From NCBI RefSeq assembly GCF_024679095.1, contig NC_066577.1, forward strand, positions 824,884 to 888,883: a stretch of DNA of 64,000 bases. The letters run 5' to 3'. Positions 12,991 through 24,090 of this stretch are shown in pieces (position 1 is the stretch's first letter; each line of letters starts with the position of its first letter). Both the position numbers and the translations under genes were made by a program. This DNA comes from Eriocheir sinensis. Lineage: Eukaryota; Arthropoda; Malacostraca; Decapoda; Varunidae. The notes below the pieces were generated by a model. It made no database searches. It saw nothing but the letters and a program-made list of their open reading frames with translations, and was not told the DNA's origin.

Positions 12991-12999
12991 CATCCATAA

Positions 13000-13072
13000 A
13001 TATACTGAGTGGCCCGACTCTTCGTATATTTTCCGCATGTGGCCCTCTGTGAAAAAAAGTTTGGACACCCCT
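13000..13072. mobile_element. hAT-like element right end
   Basis: The sequence ends in 'aagtttggacacccctg', the complement of the CAGGGGTGTCCAAAC terminus seen in many hAT-superfamily transposons and MITEs. Subterminal 'gtggccc' motifs also fit. The opposite end was not located, so the extent is unknown. Confidence 0.55.
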
Positions 13073-13109
13073 GACCTAGACAGACTATGGTGCTTTCTCT
13101 AGAGGGTTA

Positions 13110-13560
13110 AATAGCATAGGTGGGCACGATAACAGAAAACCTTATTCCCGATACCCGATAACTGATAATAGAAAACCTTATCGGTGTAGTGCGGCGACGG
13201 CCTGATGAACGAGCCTCCCATAACCCACTTAGCCAGTGGGCACCTCTTTGGCCGACTCGGTAAGGAGTGGCTCTCCGTCACGCTGGTCGCGGGTTCAATC
13301 CCAGGCAGCCGGGAATACCCTCTCCTTGTTGTGATTAATTTCTCGTGTGTTTCGATACACGCAGAGGACGTGGGACCGAGAGGTAATAGAAAAAGAATAG
13401 AAAATCTCGGCATTAAATCGGTGATAACCGATATCCGTTAACTTGAGACACACATGTAGGCGATAACCGATACCCGATATAAATCCACAATTCCGATACT
13501 AGCTAGCGATAAGTCCGATAGGCGAAAACGATACTATATTGATATTTCAAATAAAAAACA
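13110..13560. repeat. 'CGATAACCGATACCCGATA' repeat, split by a SINE
   Basis: Irregular repetition of 'ccgatacccgata' and 'gataaccgata' at 13135-13186 and again at 13417-13540. The SINE at 13187-13416 lies between the two halves. Confidence 0.6.
13187..13416 (+). mobile_element. tRNA-derived SINE with 7-bp target duplication
   Basis: The A box-like TGGCCGACTCGG is at 13249-13260 and the B box GGTTCAATCCC at 13292-13302, a spacing normal for a tRNA head. ATCGGTG at 13180-13186 and 13417-13423 is a direct repeat bounding about 230 bp, consistent with a target duplication. The 3' part is AT-rich. It belongs to a different family from the SINE at 10.3 kb. A relative without the B box is at 28.1 kb. 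Confidence 0.75.
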
Positions 13561-13842
13561 TAGATGAATTCAAATTTTCATTATCTATATTTGAAAACTT
13601 ACAAAACCTGAAAACCACACGTTGACACGTACATATAGACGGTAATACTAGAAACGCCTGAACCGGTGTTGTGTTATTTGGCGTCCCCGCCGTCAAAAGC
13701 TGGAGCTTTTGTTTACAAACACTGGTCTCTCATGAACTGGCCCATCACTACTTATTCAGTTATTCTTACTGATCACCATTAACACTTTAACAGTCACTTC
13801 AGTAAAGAAGCACTGAAGCACTGGGAACCGGAACACTGGCAC
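13424..13842. other. Unassigned AT-rich sequence
   Basis: After the repeat ends near 13540 no gene, array or element end is seen up to the 3' end of the LINE at about 13840. Confidence 0.4.
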
Positions 13843-14478
13843 TCACTCCGTCACGTCTCCCCTTAAGGCCTCTACGGCTGTGCATCTAGGAGCACCCAGT
13901 CCCCATCTGCCCATGGTGTTCTGCACCTTTTCTAGTCTTGCCAGGTCACCTTCCCTGTACTCTGTTATTTCTGACCCGTACAGGCAGTATGGCACCGCTA
14001 TCCCCTTCCACATACTCCTGCCTACCTCGTATTTATTAATAGTCCTGCTGCCTGCGTTCATGATCATGCCCACCATCCTCCTGGCTTTTCCTTCGTTTAT
14101 TTTCCTTTGTTTCTCTCCTCCTACTCCTTCTTTGCTGACCTCCAATCCCAAGTATGTGTACTTCTCCACTCCCTCTATTATGGTGTTTCCCAGGACCCAC
14201 TGGCTATTGGCATTGTTGTTAAATTCTACGGCCTTACATTTCCTGGCACTGAATTTCATCTTCCACTCCCTCCCATACTCGTTGGTAATCCTCAGTAGCT
14301 CCTCCATATCTGCCTTGTTTCCTGCCATGAGTACAATGTCATCTGCGTTAGCTAAGCACCCAAGTTTTCTGTCTCCTACTCTTTTTCTGATTTTCACCAG
14401 GAGTTCTTCTTCATAAAAGTTAAACAATGTTGGTGACATCACACATCCCTGTCTCACTCCAACATTGTTCTCCCCCAT
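13843..14478 (-). pseudogene. RT palm/thumb segment of LINE family A
   Basis: The 211-residue frame contains VRQGCVMSPTLFNF (motif B region) near residue 8 and ANADDIVLMA (motif C, with Asn in place of the usual Tyr) near residue 45. It then has EWKMKFSARKCKAVEF and YTYLGLEVSKEG, both typical of the thumb-proximal part of LINE polymerases. It should follow the frame at 14420-15154 directly; one frameshift near 14475 divides them. The frame ends at 13843 without a complete C-terminal tail. Confidence 0.8.
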
Positions 14479-15154
14479 GATCCGCGGTGGTGTCTCCCAA
14501 AGTGAATTTTAGCATATTTTCATTGTACATTTCCTTCATCACCTCTGCCACTTTATTATCTATTCCAATGTGCTTTAACAATTTCATTAGCTTGCTTCTG
14601 TCCACTGTGTCATATGCCTTTTCAATGTCTATAAATATCAGGTACAGCTCTTTTCCTTGCTTCTTATTTCTGTTTATTATTTCCTTAAGAACCAACACAT
14701 TTTCCAGCCCTCCTCTTCCTTCTCTGAATCCACTCTGTTCTTCTCCCCACGCCTTGGATTCCTCTGCCCACATTTTCAGCTTTTCATTCAAGATTTTTCC
14801 AAATATCTTTGCCATGATGTTCATGACTGAAATGGGCCTATAGTTTTCTATTTCCTCCTTAGGTTTCCCTCCTCCTTTGTGAATCAGTGTTACTCTGCTT
14901 CTTTTCCAGTCTTGCGGGATCTCACCCTCCTCCAGTATTATTTGAAACATTTCATGCAGGATGTGTTTGAGTCTTTCTCCTCCATATTTTATAAATTCAC
15001 CGAGCACTCCATCCGCTCCGCCTGCTTTTCCATTCTTTGTACCTTTTAGTGCTTTTTCCACATCCTTCAGTTCAATTGTAACACCAGCCATTTCTTTTTT
15101 GTCACTGTATATTGTTGGACCTCCCGTTTGGTCTTCCTCAGTGTTGGTCTGCAC
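14420..15154 (-). pseudogene. RT fingers/palm segment of LINE family A
   Basis: The frame contains KNGKAGGADGVLGEFIKYGG (motif 1), ENYRPISVMNIMAKIFGKIL (motif 2), EEQSGFREGRGGLENVL (motif 3), and FIDIEKAYDTVDR (motif A with its catalytic Asp). It ends out of frame just before motif B. Well preserved for a dead element. Confidence 0.85.
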
Positions 15155-15225
15155 TGTGCTCCTCCAGTATCCCTCTATTGCCGTTCTTATCTCTTCATCG
15201 TTGGTGCTTTCTCTTCCTTCTATCC

Positions 15226-15638
15226 TCAGAAGTTCGTTTCTCTACCTCTCAGGTTTCTCCGCAGTCTTTTCCATCCCTCTTTCTCTCTTTCTCTTGGAGG
15301 TATCTCGTTCAGTTTCTGAGCCTGCTCCTCCCATATTGCTATCTTCTTGTGTTTTCTTTTCTCCTTCTTGTAGGTGTCCCAGCCTCTTGCCATTTCTGTC
15401 TGTACTGTTCCCCTTGCTTCGTCATCATTTTGCTCAGGTCTCTCTGCTTCCTGTTCTCTTTTTTCCTGGTGCTCCAAGCTTCTTCCACCTCTTTGTCCCA
15501 CCATCCTTTTAGCCTTGTCTTCCCTTCTTTGAATCTTTTGTTTCCAACATTTTTCTTTGCTTCTTTTAGTATTGTTCTTTTATTCTTTGTTCCCACTGGA
15601 GTTATTGTTGCCTCCCCTTTCTCACTGCATCCCTGCAT
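15226..15638 (-). pseudogene. Endonuclease-RT linker of LINE family A
   Basis: Two overlapping minus frames are rich in Lys, Arg and Glu and contain KGWWDKEVEEAW, typical of the linker between endonuclease and RT. The two frames join only through a frameshift. Confidence 0.6.
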
Positions 15639-15703
15639 TTGTTCATCAGTCTCCTGCTATATGTCTCCCAGTCAGCTTCTGATAAATTCCACTTTTCTCT
15701 CCA

Positions 15704-15994
15704 TCAGGTCTTTTTTCTCCTTTCTTTCCTCCCTTCACAGGTTACCCCTATCAGCACATGGTCTGAGATGTCAATTTCTTCATTTTTCCAGATCAAGCAC
15801 TTTTTCATCACTTCTTCATTCACTAAAATGTAATCTATGGCTGACTCTGCACCTCTGTCTCTCCATGTAATAGTGTTTTCCAGTTCCCAGTTTTTAATTC
15901 TTAATTTTCTATTTTCTGCAAAATCCAGGATCATCATCCCATTTGTGTTAGTTCTCTCATTATTGAGTCCAATGTGTCCGTTTAGATCTCCCAT
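15704..15994 (-). pseudogene. APE-like endonuclease C-terminal fragment
   Basis: GDLNGHIG at the start, TWRDRGAESAIDYILVN in the middle and ISDHVLIGV near the end match the last three motifs of exonuclease-endonuclease-phosphatase-fold LINE endonucleases (GDxN, the S-x-IDY region and SDH). The N-terminal half is absent because the element is 5' truncated here. Confidence 0.8.
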
Positions 15995-16097
15995 AATAAA
16001 CCACTTCTACTTGCCTGTGACATCAAGATCAAGGTCAAGATCAACGGAAGTAAACAGAGCAACGCTGCAGAGTCTGCCACGCCGCCCTCCACGCCCA

Positions 16098-16733
16098 AAC
16101 AGTGCTCCCACGCCCACGCCCACCCAGTGCCCCCTCCACGCCCACCCAGTGCCCCCACGCCTCCACGCCCACCCCCCCACGCCTCCACGCCCACCCAGTG
16201 CCCACCTCCACCCCACGCCCACGCCCCACCCACGGCCCCCCCGCCTCCACGCCCACCCAGTGCCCCCACGCCTCCACGCCCACCCAGTGCCCCCACGCCT
16301 CCACGCCCACCCAGTGCCCCCACGCCTCCACGCCCACCCAGTGCCCCCACGCCTCCACGCCCACCCAGTGCCCCCACGCCTCCACGCCCACCCAGTGCCC
16401 CCACGCCTCCACGCCCACCCAGTGCCCCCACGCCTCCACGCCCTAACAGTGCCCCCACGCCTCCACGCCCATCCAGTGCCCCCACGCCCACGCCCACCCA
16501 GTGCCCCACGCCTCCACGCCCACCCAGTGCCCCACGCCCACCCAGTGCCCCCACGCCTCCACGCCCACCCTGTGCCCCCACGCCTCCACGCCCACCCAGT
16601 GCCTCCACGCCCACCCAGTGCCCCCACGCCTCCACGCCCACCCAGTGCCCCCACGCCTCCACGCCCACCCAGTGCCCCCACGCCTCCACGCCCACCCAGT
16701 GCCCCCACGCCTCCACGCCCACCCAGTGCGTAT
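16098..16733. repeat. 27-bp GC-rich minisatellite
   Basis: About 24 units of 'cccacccagtgcccccacg' plus 'cctccacg', with some shortened units. Strong strand asymmetry (C-rich plus strand) and many CpG. Pro/His/Ala and Gly/Val/Trp frames on the two strands are artefacts. Confidence 0.95.
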
Positions 16734-17170
16734 TACAAGGTTATCTATTTCAAGCTTACCTATTACAAGCTTTTTGGGGAGGTTCAGGGGTATTATTCTA
16801 GTGTTTGCCCATACTCACCCCTCGCAACCAAAATTGGCTAGGGGGCCATTGAGACTTCGGGGAATGCGGTGGTAAACATGAAATGCGTCGCAAATGCATA
16901 GTTTTTGAGTTATGAGGGGTTGAAAAATACCCTAGATGTGAAACTCCTTACAATTACTTAGATGTGGAAATTTCATACATTCCGGGTTTTAGGACGTACA
17001 GAAACCTCGCAAGGTAATTATTGAAAATCACTCCGCACCTTGAAAATACGATATTACGCCTCCATATTGTACTTAAGGGCATTTTATAATTACGGACGAT
17101 GTGGTTACAGGGCGACGCCATTGCAATATGAGCAGCGTTGCCAACGATCCGGTTAGCAATGATACGCTAG

Positions 17171-17430
17171 GTGAGACCAGGTCCACCACGCGTGGTTATT
17201 TTTTTTTTTTTTGGAACACGCAGCTTTACCTAATACTATTACCGATGGTACGCTTGGTTACCGATGGTACGCTTAGTTAGCCATTAGCCCACGCATGTGA
17301 GACCAGGTCCACCACGCGTGGTTATTATTTTTTTTAGAACACGCAGCTTTACCTAACACTATTACCGATGGTACGCTTGGTTAGCGATGGTACGCTTAGT
17401 TAGCCATTAGCCCACGCATGTGAGACCAGG
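17171..17430. repeat. ~125-bp tandem duplication inside the outer element
   Basis: Units start with 'gtgagaccaggtccaccac' at 17171 and 17297. A third start at 17420 is cut after 'gtgagaccagg' by the inner insertion. Confidence 0.9.
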
Positions 17431-17559
17431 GGCCGTATGCACCAATATTCTAAGAATATTACTAAGCCCTGCACTTAACAACTTTTAGCTAAGCATAGGC
17501 CCTTAAGTATTGCCAGAATTCCCCTTAGCAGACTCTAAGCTAAGTATTTTTTGAGCAAA

Positions 17560-18640
17560 ATACCGGTATGAAGTGCATCGCCTAGCAAAATGACAACTTG
17601 CAAAAGCATTGTATATAGCTAGCACAGTGCATGTTATGCAGAGATGAAATAGCTATAATGAATTCAACACGTTATCTATCTGTACACAAAAGCTTGTTTG
17701 GAAACAATAGACACATCAATGGAGTTAATGATCGACATCAACGAGCCTTCTTCTTCTTCCTCTTGTGGTCTTTATTGCCCATGATCGTTATATAGGTGCA
17801 TCTTTTCATGTTTCCGGTGTACCTCCACTATTCTTTTATGTATTCTGGTAAAATAGGGTAGGAGCGTTAGTATCCAATCAGGAAGTGCCATGTATTTCTT
17901 TTGATCACAGATTTAAACTCAAACTTAGTACAAAACTGATTTTGTTTACCTCTCAAATCCTTCAGTAGTCATTAATGTTTATATTAAGACCAATGCCAAA
18001 TTTCTGTGGAACATAATTTTACATACATGCATACATTTGCTACGTGATTGGAGATAATGGTATTACTGCTAAGTCCAATCACTTGCCAGCTAATTCCAAT
18101 CACTTGCCATTAAAAATCCAAACATATAAATTGAGTCATCAAAATAAAATGCAGTTTATTTCAAATTTATATTTATCTTTTGCCCTTAGGGGCCTAGTGA
18201 CGAAATACATCAAAAAAAAATTTCTGGGAGAAAGAAAACACATGATGAATGAGAATGCAAATAATGTTTTAATATGCTTGCAATGATGATAATACATAAT
18301 ATGGCTAAACTAAGCAATTTTAACCTTGTTCCTCAGAATAGGCTAATTAGGCTAACCATGTTCCTGAGAATAACTAAAGTACCGGTACCAGTAACCATGT
18401 TTCTGAAAATAGCTTGAATCAAATGAATCATGTTCTTGAGAATACCTAAAATAACCATGTTCCTAAGAATAGCAGAACTAACCATGTTCCTAAGAATAAA
18501 GTAACCACATTAGTTAGCCTACTCATCAAACATAATTTCTGGAAGTTAAAATGAAAGTAAAATTCCTATTGAACATCACTGAAGCATGGAATTATATTAT
18601 TCCAAGACAACTCTTCCCAGCTGCTACTACTCCATTTTCA
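17560..18640. other. Unassigned AT-rich sequence, with a short phrase repeated
   Basis: No gene is seen. Around 18300-18500 the phrase 'aaccatgttcctgagaata' recurs about five or six times at irregular spacing. Confidence 0.5.
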
Positions 18641-18649
18641 ACCTTAATT

Positions 18650-20040
18650 GTAGCAGTTCTACCCTGAATCACATCCGTTACATTTATTTTGAATAACACA
18701 AACTTCATCTGGTGTCACAGGGAAAGAAAAATCGTCAGAACTGCCCCAAACAAAGTGATCCTTCTTAGCTTCCAATTCCTTAAGAAAGTGTACCTCAAGG
18801 CCCTCTTCTGCTACTCTTTCTATTCTACCAAGACAAGCTTTATGTGTAACAGTCTTTCTACCTTTGAAAGTAGAATGAATGACAGGTAACAACCATAACC
18901 CACGATCCTTGCTCAGGTTGCTGTTGAAGATCTATGAACTGCAGTGCATTTTCAGTGGCAATAGTTTCTAAACCAATTGAGTCATCATCACTGTCTTCCA
19001 ACGGTACCATGCTGGCTTCTAGCGATTCATCACTGGAAGAATCTTCATTTTCCTCAGTTAGAGTGTTCACTGATGTTGAAGCAGTCACTGGTTCAGATGT
19101 CTGAGCAGACTTGCCTTTCTTGGGTAGTTTTGAATCCTTACTGCGTTTCTTGAGCTCTAAAGCTTGTTTAGCATTGCGTTCCTTTTCAAGTAACTGTACT
19201 GCAGCTGATGAAGAAAGAGCAAAGGTCTTGTCTCTAATGGTTTTTTGTACTTAGGACCTTGTGTTTTACGTGGTGATAGAACCACTTGTAGCCCTTAAAT
19301 GCAGCGCTGATAGTTGATCCTTGTTTGGGCTTGTTCTTCATGTTTGGTGATAGGAATGTCTCTTTTGATGGGAGTCAGCTTTTTTGTAAGAGAAACCATT
19401 TTACTTTATCAGTCAGGGCCAAATCACATGCTGTTGCTCTGCAGTGCTTAGAAGACTGAATGGTATTATACATAGATTCCACACACTCTGCTTCTTTAAG
19501 TTCTTGCTGGAATCGAGATTCCTGGGAAGAATCAGTTTGCACACCAGTGTGCACAGGAGTATGAAAGTCAGTCTGTGTCCCTTTCTCTACTATACCACCT
19601 TGGTCAATTCCATCAAATAGTACTGTAGCACAAGCTTTCATTGCTTCTGTTGTGATCTTTGAATAGTCAGGAGCCTCAGGATCAAATGGGTGTAGTCCAC
19701 ACTTCCGAAAACCATTAAGAATGTTCTCCTTCTTGCAAGCTTTCTTGTACATAGGGAGAAAGACTGTAGCAAAGTAAGCCTGGGTAAGTGTTTCATCAGG
19801 GTGACTTTCTTGCCAATCTGCAGCTGCAGTCCTCCAAGCCTTTTTCATTGGACCAAATACTGAGACGTCCAGTGGCTGCATAAAGTGAGTTGAATTTGGG
19901 GGCAACCCATACAGTATTATCTGAGCTGCGCGCGTGATGGGGGGCCCGCAGGGGGTGGGCAGTGGTGTACGGTACGTATAAGCTACCGACGACCCGCCAA
20001 TGGCTTCTGTGTAGTCCAACACACGTAACTTGTTCATAAT
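18650..20040 (-). pseudogene. pogo/Tigger-like DDE transposase, C-terminal remains
   Basis: Minus-strand relic in several frames. The first part (20037-19375) has LPPNSTHFMQPLDVSVFGPM then KKAWR, and later NGFRKCGLHPFDPEAPDYSK. This is the end of the DDE_1 catalytic domain of pogo/Tigger/jerky-type transposases, where the last acidic residue region precedes the PLD motif. Downstream pieces (19088-18858 and 18892-18659) are acidic Ser/Asp/Glu-rich and include QGSWVMVV, a tail commonly following this domain. The DNA-binding HTH and the first two catalytic Asp residues are missing. The frames are disrupted, so it is dead. Confidence 0.75.
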
Positions 20041-20130
20041 ACATTAAATTTGTGCAAAAAATCACGGTCTTAGTAAATAACATTCAGTTACCAAAGTGAT
20101 TAAGTTATCTATCACTGTGGTTGATCAGTC

Positions 20131-20838
20131 GACCACTGTGGTCGACTGATTGACCACTGTGGTCGACTGATTGACCACTGTGGTCGACTGATTGACCACT
20201 ATGGTCGACTGATTGACCACTATGGTCGACTGATTGACCACTATGGTCGACTGATTGACCACTGTGGTCGACTGATTGACCACTGTGGTCGACTGATTGA
20301 CCACTGTGGTCGACTGATTGACCACTGTGGTCGACTGATTGACCACTGTGGTCGACTGATTGACCACTATGGTCGACTGATTGACCACTGTGGTCGACTG
20401 ATTGACCACTGTGGTCGACTGATTGACCACTGTGGTCGACTGATTGACCACTGTGGTCGACTGATTGACCACTGTGGTCGACTGATTGACCACTGTGGTC
20501 GACTGATTGACCACTGTGGTCGACTGATTGACCACTGTGGTCGACTGATTGACCACTGTGGTCGACTGATTGACCACTGTGGTCGACTGATTGACCACTG
20601 TGGTCGACTGATTGACCACTGTGGTCGACTGATTGACCACTGTGGTCGACTGATTGACCACTGTGGTCGACTGATTGACCACTGTGGTCGACTGATTGAC
20701 CACTGTGGTCGACTGATTGACCACTGTGGTCGACTGATTGACCACTGTGGTCGACTGATTGACCACTGTGGTCGACTGATTGACCACTGTGGTCGACTGA
20801 TTGACCACTGTGGTCGACTGATTGACCACTGTGGTCGA
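20131..20838. repeat. 21-bp palindromic-unit array, 34 copies
   Basis: GACCACTGTGGTC, a perfect inverted repeat about a central base, recurs exactly every 21 bp from 20131 to 20824. The linker is GACTGATT or a variant, so each unit can form a hairpin. A few units carry CTATGG in place of CTGTGG (near 20195-20245 and 20366). The 283-residue Ser-Val-Asp-His-Ser-Gly-Gln open frame is an artefact of the 21-bp period. Confidence 0.97.
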
Positions 20839-20844
20839 TCACTG

Positions 20845-21420
20845 ATCGGATACTAACACAGAACACTATATAATAAAGTAAAGGAACTACGAAAATTACG
20901 AATCCAGTAACACATGCAAACTTAAAAATAATGTTATGTCGCATAGATTGACGCATTTTGGAAGGATAATATTTCGTGATCGGATTCTAACACACAGAGG
21001 ATTTTTGATTTAGTATTCGATCACTGCTCTTTACTAGGACAATGTGCTATTTAAACAACTATTTCAAAAGTTCCTCGTGCTATTCCAACATTCCACAACA
21101 CCATAACATCATAATATTAAAGAGAAAACGTAAAGATATATCATTTATAATTTTATGAAAAATGTTATTTCCTTACGGGTTGCCGTAAGAATCGGGAGAA
21201 AACAGACAGTATCTTACCTTCCGAGTATGGTAGAAGCTAAACTATTTATCCCATTTACTTCATTTTTTCACACAATATTTAGCTTTTATTCCTTTACATA
21301 TTGGTGGTCTGTCTGATAATATATCTTTTGTAGTTTTCTCAGTAGAAGTTTTTTTTCAACCAAAATTGAAAGTGATCGGACTCTAACACAGTGATCGCAT
21401 ACTAACGTTCCTACCCTATG
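20845..21420. repeat. 'GTGATCGGATTCTAACACA' motif scatter
   Basis: Variants of 'gatcggatactaacacag' occur near 20847, 20977 and 21374, with a fourth half-copy at 21390 ('gtgatcgcatactaac'). They share GATCGGA with the repeats at 6.9 and 11.9 kb. No gene lies between. Confidence 0.55.
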
Positions 21421-21930
21421 TATATTACTGCCTCGACGTCGTCTCCTCAGCCGCCGGTGACAACAAAGGCGTATCACACGGAATTACCAAATAATAAAAG
21501 TAAACAAGTCAAAAACAAACTAAATCTAACCAGACCTGACCAAACCTAACTATACCTAGCCTATAGCCAACCTAACCTGACCCCTCTACCGCCAAATGCA
21601 ATGTGCTAAGATGCGTTAATTCACACACTTCAGTACGTAGTTTGAAGTTTCTTCAATATTCAAGCTGTTTGTCACTGTACTGTATTCAGAGACCAACATA
21701 CAACACATAATGCATTAGCCTCACGTGAGATGGCTACCATAATTTCAGACTCGTGTGTTCAGTGACTTTCTTGTTTATTTATTTTGATATATATCAACTT
21801 TCAGTCAGGTTACTCTGGTATATCTTTGCCTCAGTGGGTCAAGGCACACAATCACTAGTACTATTATAAAATGTTCTAATGTTTCCCGAGCTTCTACACC
21901 TATCTGCTGTACTATAGATAGGTATAGGTA
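21421..21930. other. Unassigned sequence with CCTAACCTAAC-like motifs
   Basis: 'aacctaactatacctagcc' style motifs near 21530-21580. No gene is seen. Confidence 0.4.
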
Positions 21931-22620
21931 CTTCTCCATTCATGGAGGCCACTTTTCTCAACTATCTTTGACAGGTCTTCCATGCACATTGTTTCACTCT
22001 GCTCCAGTGTCATCATATGCTTTCCCTCTCTGTATATTTCCTTTCTCCAAAGGGGATTGTCTTCCAGTGTTTTATTAATTTGGCCCACCAGTGTTCACTC
22101 ATTTCCTCTCTTTGAAACTAAGCTTCCCCTTTGTTAACCTTTCTCTGAAGCTCCACCCCATTTCCCGAGAGCATGTGAACACTATCATGCCAACTGGTCT
22201 TGAATGACTTCTAATCTCCCGACATCTTCAGTGTTAGTCCTGCTGACCCATACAAGATAGCTGTGGGGCTACTACCTTCCCCATCCAAAGGCAACTTCCA
22301 TATTCATACTGGCTAATTTCCCTTCTCTACCGCTGATGTTAACACCTGTCATTTTCCCTACCTTGGCTTCATTTACTTTTCTTTGTGCTTTCTCCTATGG
22401 CCTCCTTGCTTATCTCAAATCCTAAATAACCTTGTGTTTCTATTACCTCTAAGATATTGTTTCCCAGCACCCGCTGTCCTACTGCTGGTGTGAATTTCCA
22501 TTATTATGTTTAAAGATAAGTTTCCATTCCATACCAAAGTCATTTAGGATCAGGCAAAGTCCTTCCACTAATACTACAGCATCTGCATAACCCAGGCAAA
22601 GCAATACAGCTTCTGATGTG
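21930..22620 (-). pseudogene. Decayed LINE family A relic (minus)
   Basis: The minus strand reads GYADAVVLVEGLCLILNDFG then MEWKLIF, an RT motif C region with Asp-Ala in place of Asp-Asp. It is followed by VLGNNILEVIETQGYLGF. This aligns with NADDIVLMAGNKADMEELLR and VLGNTIIEGVEKYTYLGL of the element at 13.8 kb. Many stops and indels are present. Confidence 0.7.
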
Positions 22621-22689
22621 TGGGGCTTTATTACTGTTGTCTATAATATCCACATATACACATGGAGGAGGGGGGTTATGAGCAGAAAG

Positions 22690-24090
22690 GATTAATTGAT
22701 TATGTGGCAGTAGATGGAAGACTGAGAAAGGATATTTGTGACGCGAAGGTAGTGAGCGGAATGTTCGATGGCCCTGACCATCTTGCAAAAGTGGGTGTTT
22801 GAAAGAAAGGTGAAGTAAAAAGGAAGTACTGAAGATAGAAAATTTACATGAAAAGTATTAAAAGATGAGTATACGATGAAATGGCAGAGGCCTTAAGTGA
22901 AAATTGGGAAAGTGTGCAAGATAGTACAGATAGATATTGAATAAGTTTTTGGAACATTCAAAGTAGTGTTAACTACAACAAAAAAGTGTTAGGTATGAAA
23001 GTGGTGAGGGATGGAAAATACAAGGAAATTCATGGTGAACGCCTGCTCCTAGGAGCAGGCGGTGATGCGATGATGATGCTGCATGAATTGAGAGGAATCA
23101 CAGCCGATGTGGTGACGTGTGGAGAGGAAGTTACGATATGCGTGGTCCAGATATGTGATGGGGCCGGGGAGGGGGGGGGGGGGGGCGGTCCCAGCATACT
23201 TGATAAAAGCCATCATGGTCCCAGTTTACAAGGGGAGGGGCAGGATCGGGGAGGTGGGAGTTGTGGGGTATAAGTCTGCAGAGTGTAGGCTACCTGGAAA
23301 GGTATATGGAAAGTCCTAATTGAGATTGTGCAAAGACTTACAGAAGAGAAAATCAGTGAAGAACAAGGAGACTTCAGGGAGGAAGGGGATGTGTGGATCA
23401 GATTTTCGTTCAAGTTGGTAGTAGAAAAATATTAGCATAAGTAAAAATACTATGCTGCCTTCATGGATCTAGGTATTCTAGAGAAAGTTTATGACAGAGT
23501 CGATTGGCTGGCATTGTACATGGGACATCTTAAAGGTATATGGTGTGGGAGGAAAACTGCTTAATGCAATAAAGTCTTTCTATGAGGATGCATCTGCATG
23601 TGTCAAAATTACTGGAGAAACAAGTGAACATTTTGAGATGAAAGTGGGCTTAAGGCAGGGGTGTGTCATGTCACCATGGTTGTTCAATATTTATATGGAT
23701 GGTGTTATGAAAATGAAGAGCAAAGTTGGGGAAATTGAAGTAAAAATGTATGCTGAGGGAGGGAAGGAAGTGGGTGATGAATTCAATCTTATTTGCTGAT
23801 GACACAGTGCTCATTGCAGAAAATGAAAGTGACTTACAAAATTTGGTCAGTGTTTGATAGTGTATGTAAAAGGAGAAAGTTGAAAATAAATGTCAACAAA
23901 AGTAAAGTGATGGTTTGTGAGCAGAGTGAGTGAGCAGGGTAGAAGGGAGGTTGTAGATTTTGTATGCCCATATAGAGTGCCCATTGAATGTGAAAAAGAA
24001 TGCCAAATAATTTTGAATGGTGAAGAAATGGAAGAGGTTAATGATTTTAAGTACCTTGGATCAGTTATGTGTAAGCATGGTGGTACAGAA
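22690..24090 (+). pseudogene. Decayed LINE family B relic (plus)
   Basis: Plus-strand pieces in several frames show the linker (about 22700-23000), VVRDGKYKEIHGERLLLGAG (23000), LIKAIMVPVYKGRG (about 23190-23235, after a G run), and AAFMDLGILEKVYDRVDWLA (motif A region, 23455). Next come VGLRQGCVMSPWLFNIYMDG (motif B, 23645), FADDTVLIAENESDLQNLV (motif C, 23795) and [13 protein letters not shown] (24045). The element is oriented opposite to the relic at 21.93-22.62 kb and lies directly beside it. Confidence 0.8.
23165..23188 (+). other. Poly-G run in LINE relic
   Basis: A run of about 14 G, flanked by further G-rich sequence, within the linker of the LINE. It could form a G-quadruplex or be a slippage product. 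Confidence 0.7.

Larger units (their letters stand above)
13843..15997 (-). mobile_element. Broken APE-type LINE (endonuclease-linker-RT), family A
   Basis: The minus strand shows, in order, the C-terminal half of an APE-like endonuclease (15994-15704), a basic linker with KGWWDKEVEEAW (15638-15226), RT fingers and palm (15154-14420), and the palm end and thumb (14478-13843). The element is cut off at about 15997 within the endonuclease. Stops and frameshifts between blocks make it non-functional. Members of this group nick target DNA and reverse transcribe in place. A more decayed relative is at 21.93-22.62 kb. Confidence 0.85.

Noticed and set aside
13249..13302. A functional tRNA gene on the plus strand
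   Set aside because: Internal promoter boxes are present, but the flanks form a SINE with target duplication; no acceptor stem pairing was seen.
15837..16841. 334-residue Pro/His/Ala-rich protein
   Set aside because: It spans LINE antisense, a 27-bp minisatellite and an element flank; composition follows the repeat.
20105..20956. 283-residue SVDHSGQ repeat protein, or a CRISPR-like array
   Set aside because: A 21-bp tandem repeat without spacers. The reading frame is a by-product of the period, and CRISPR arrays need unique spacers.
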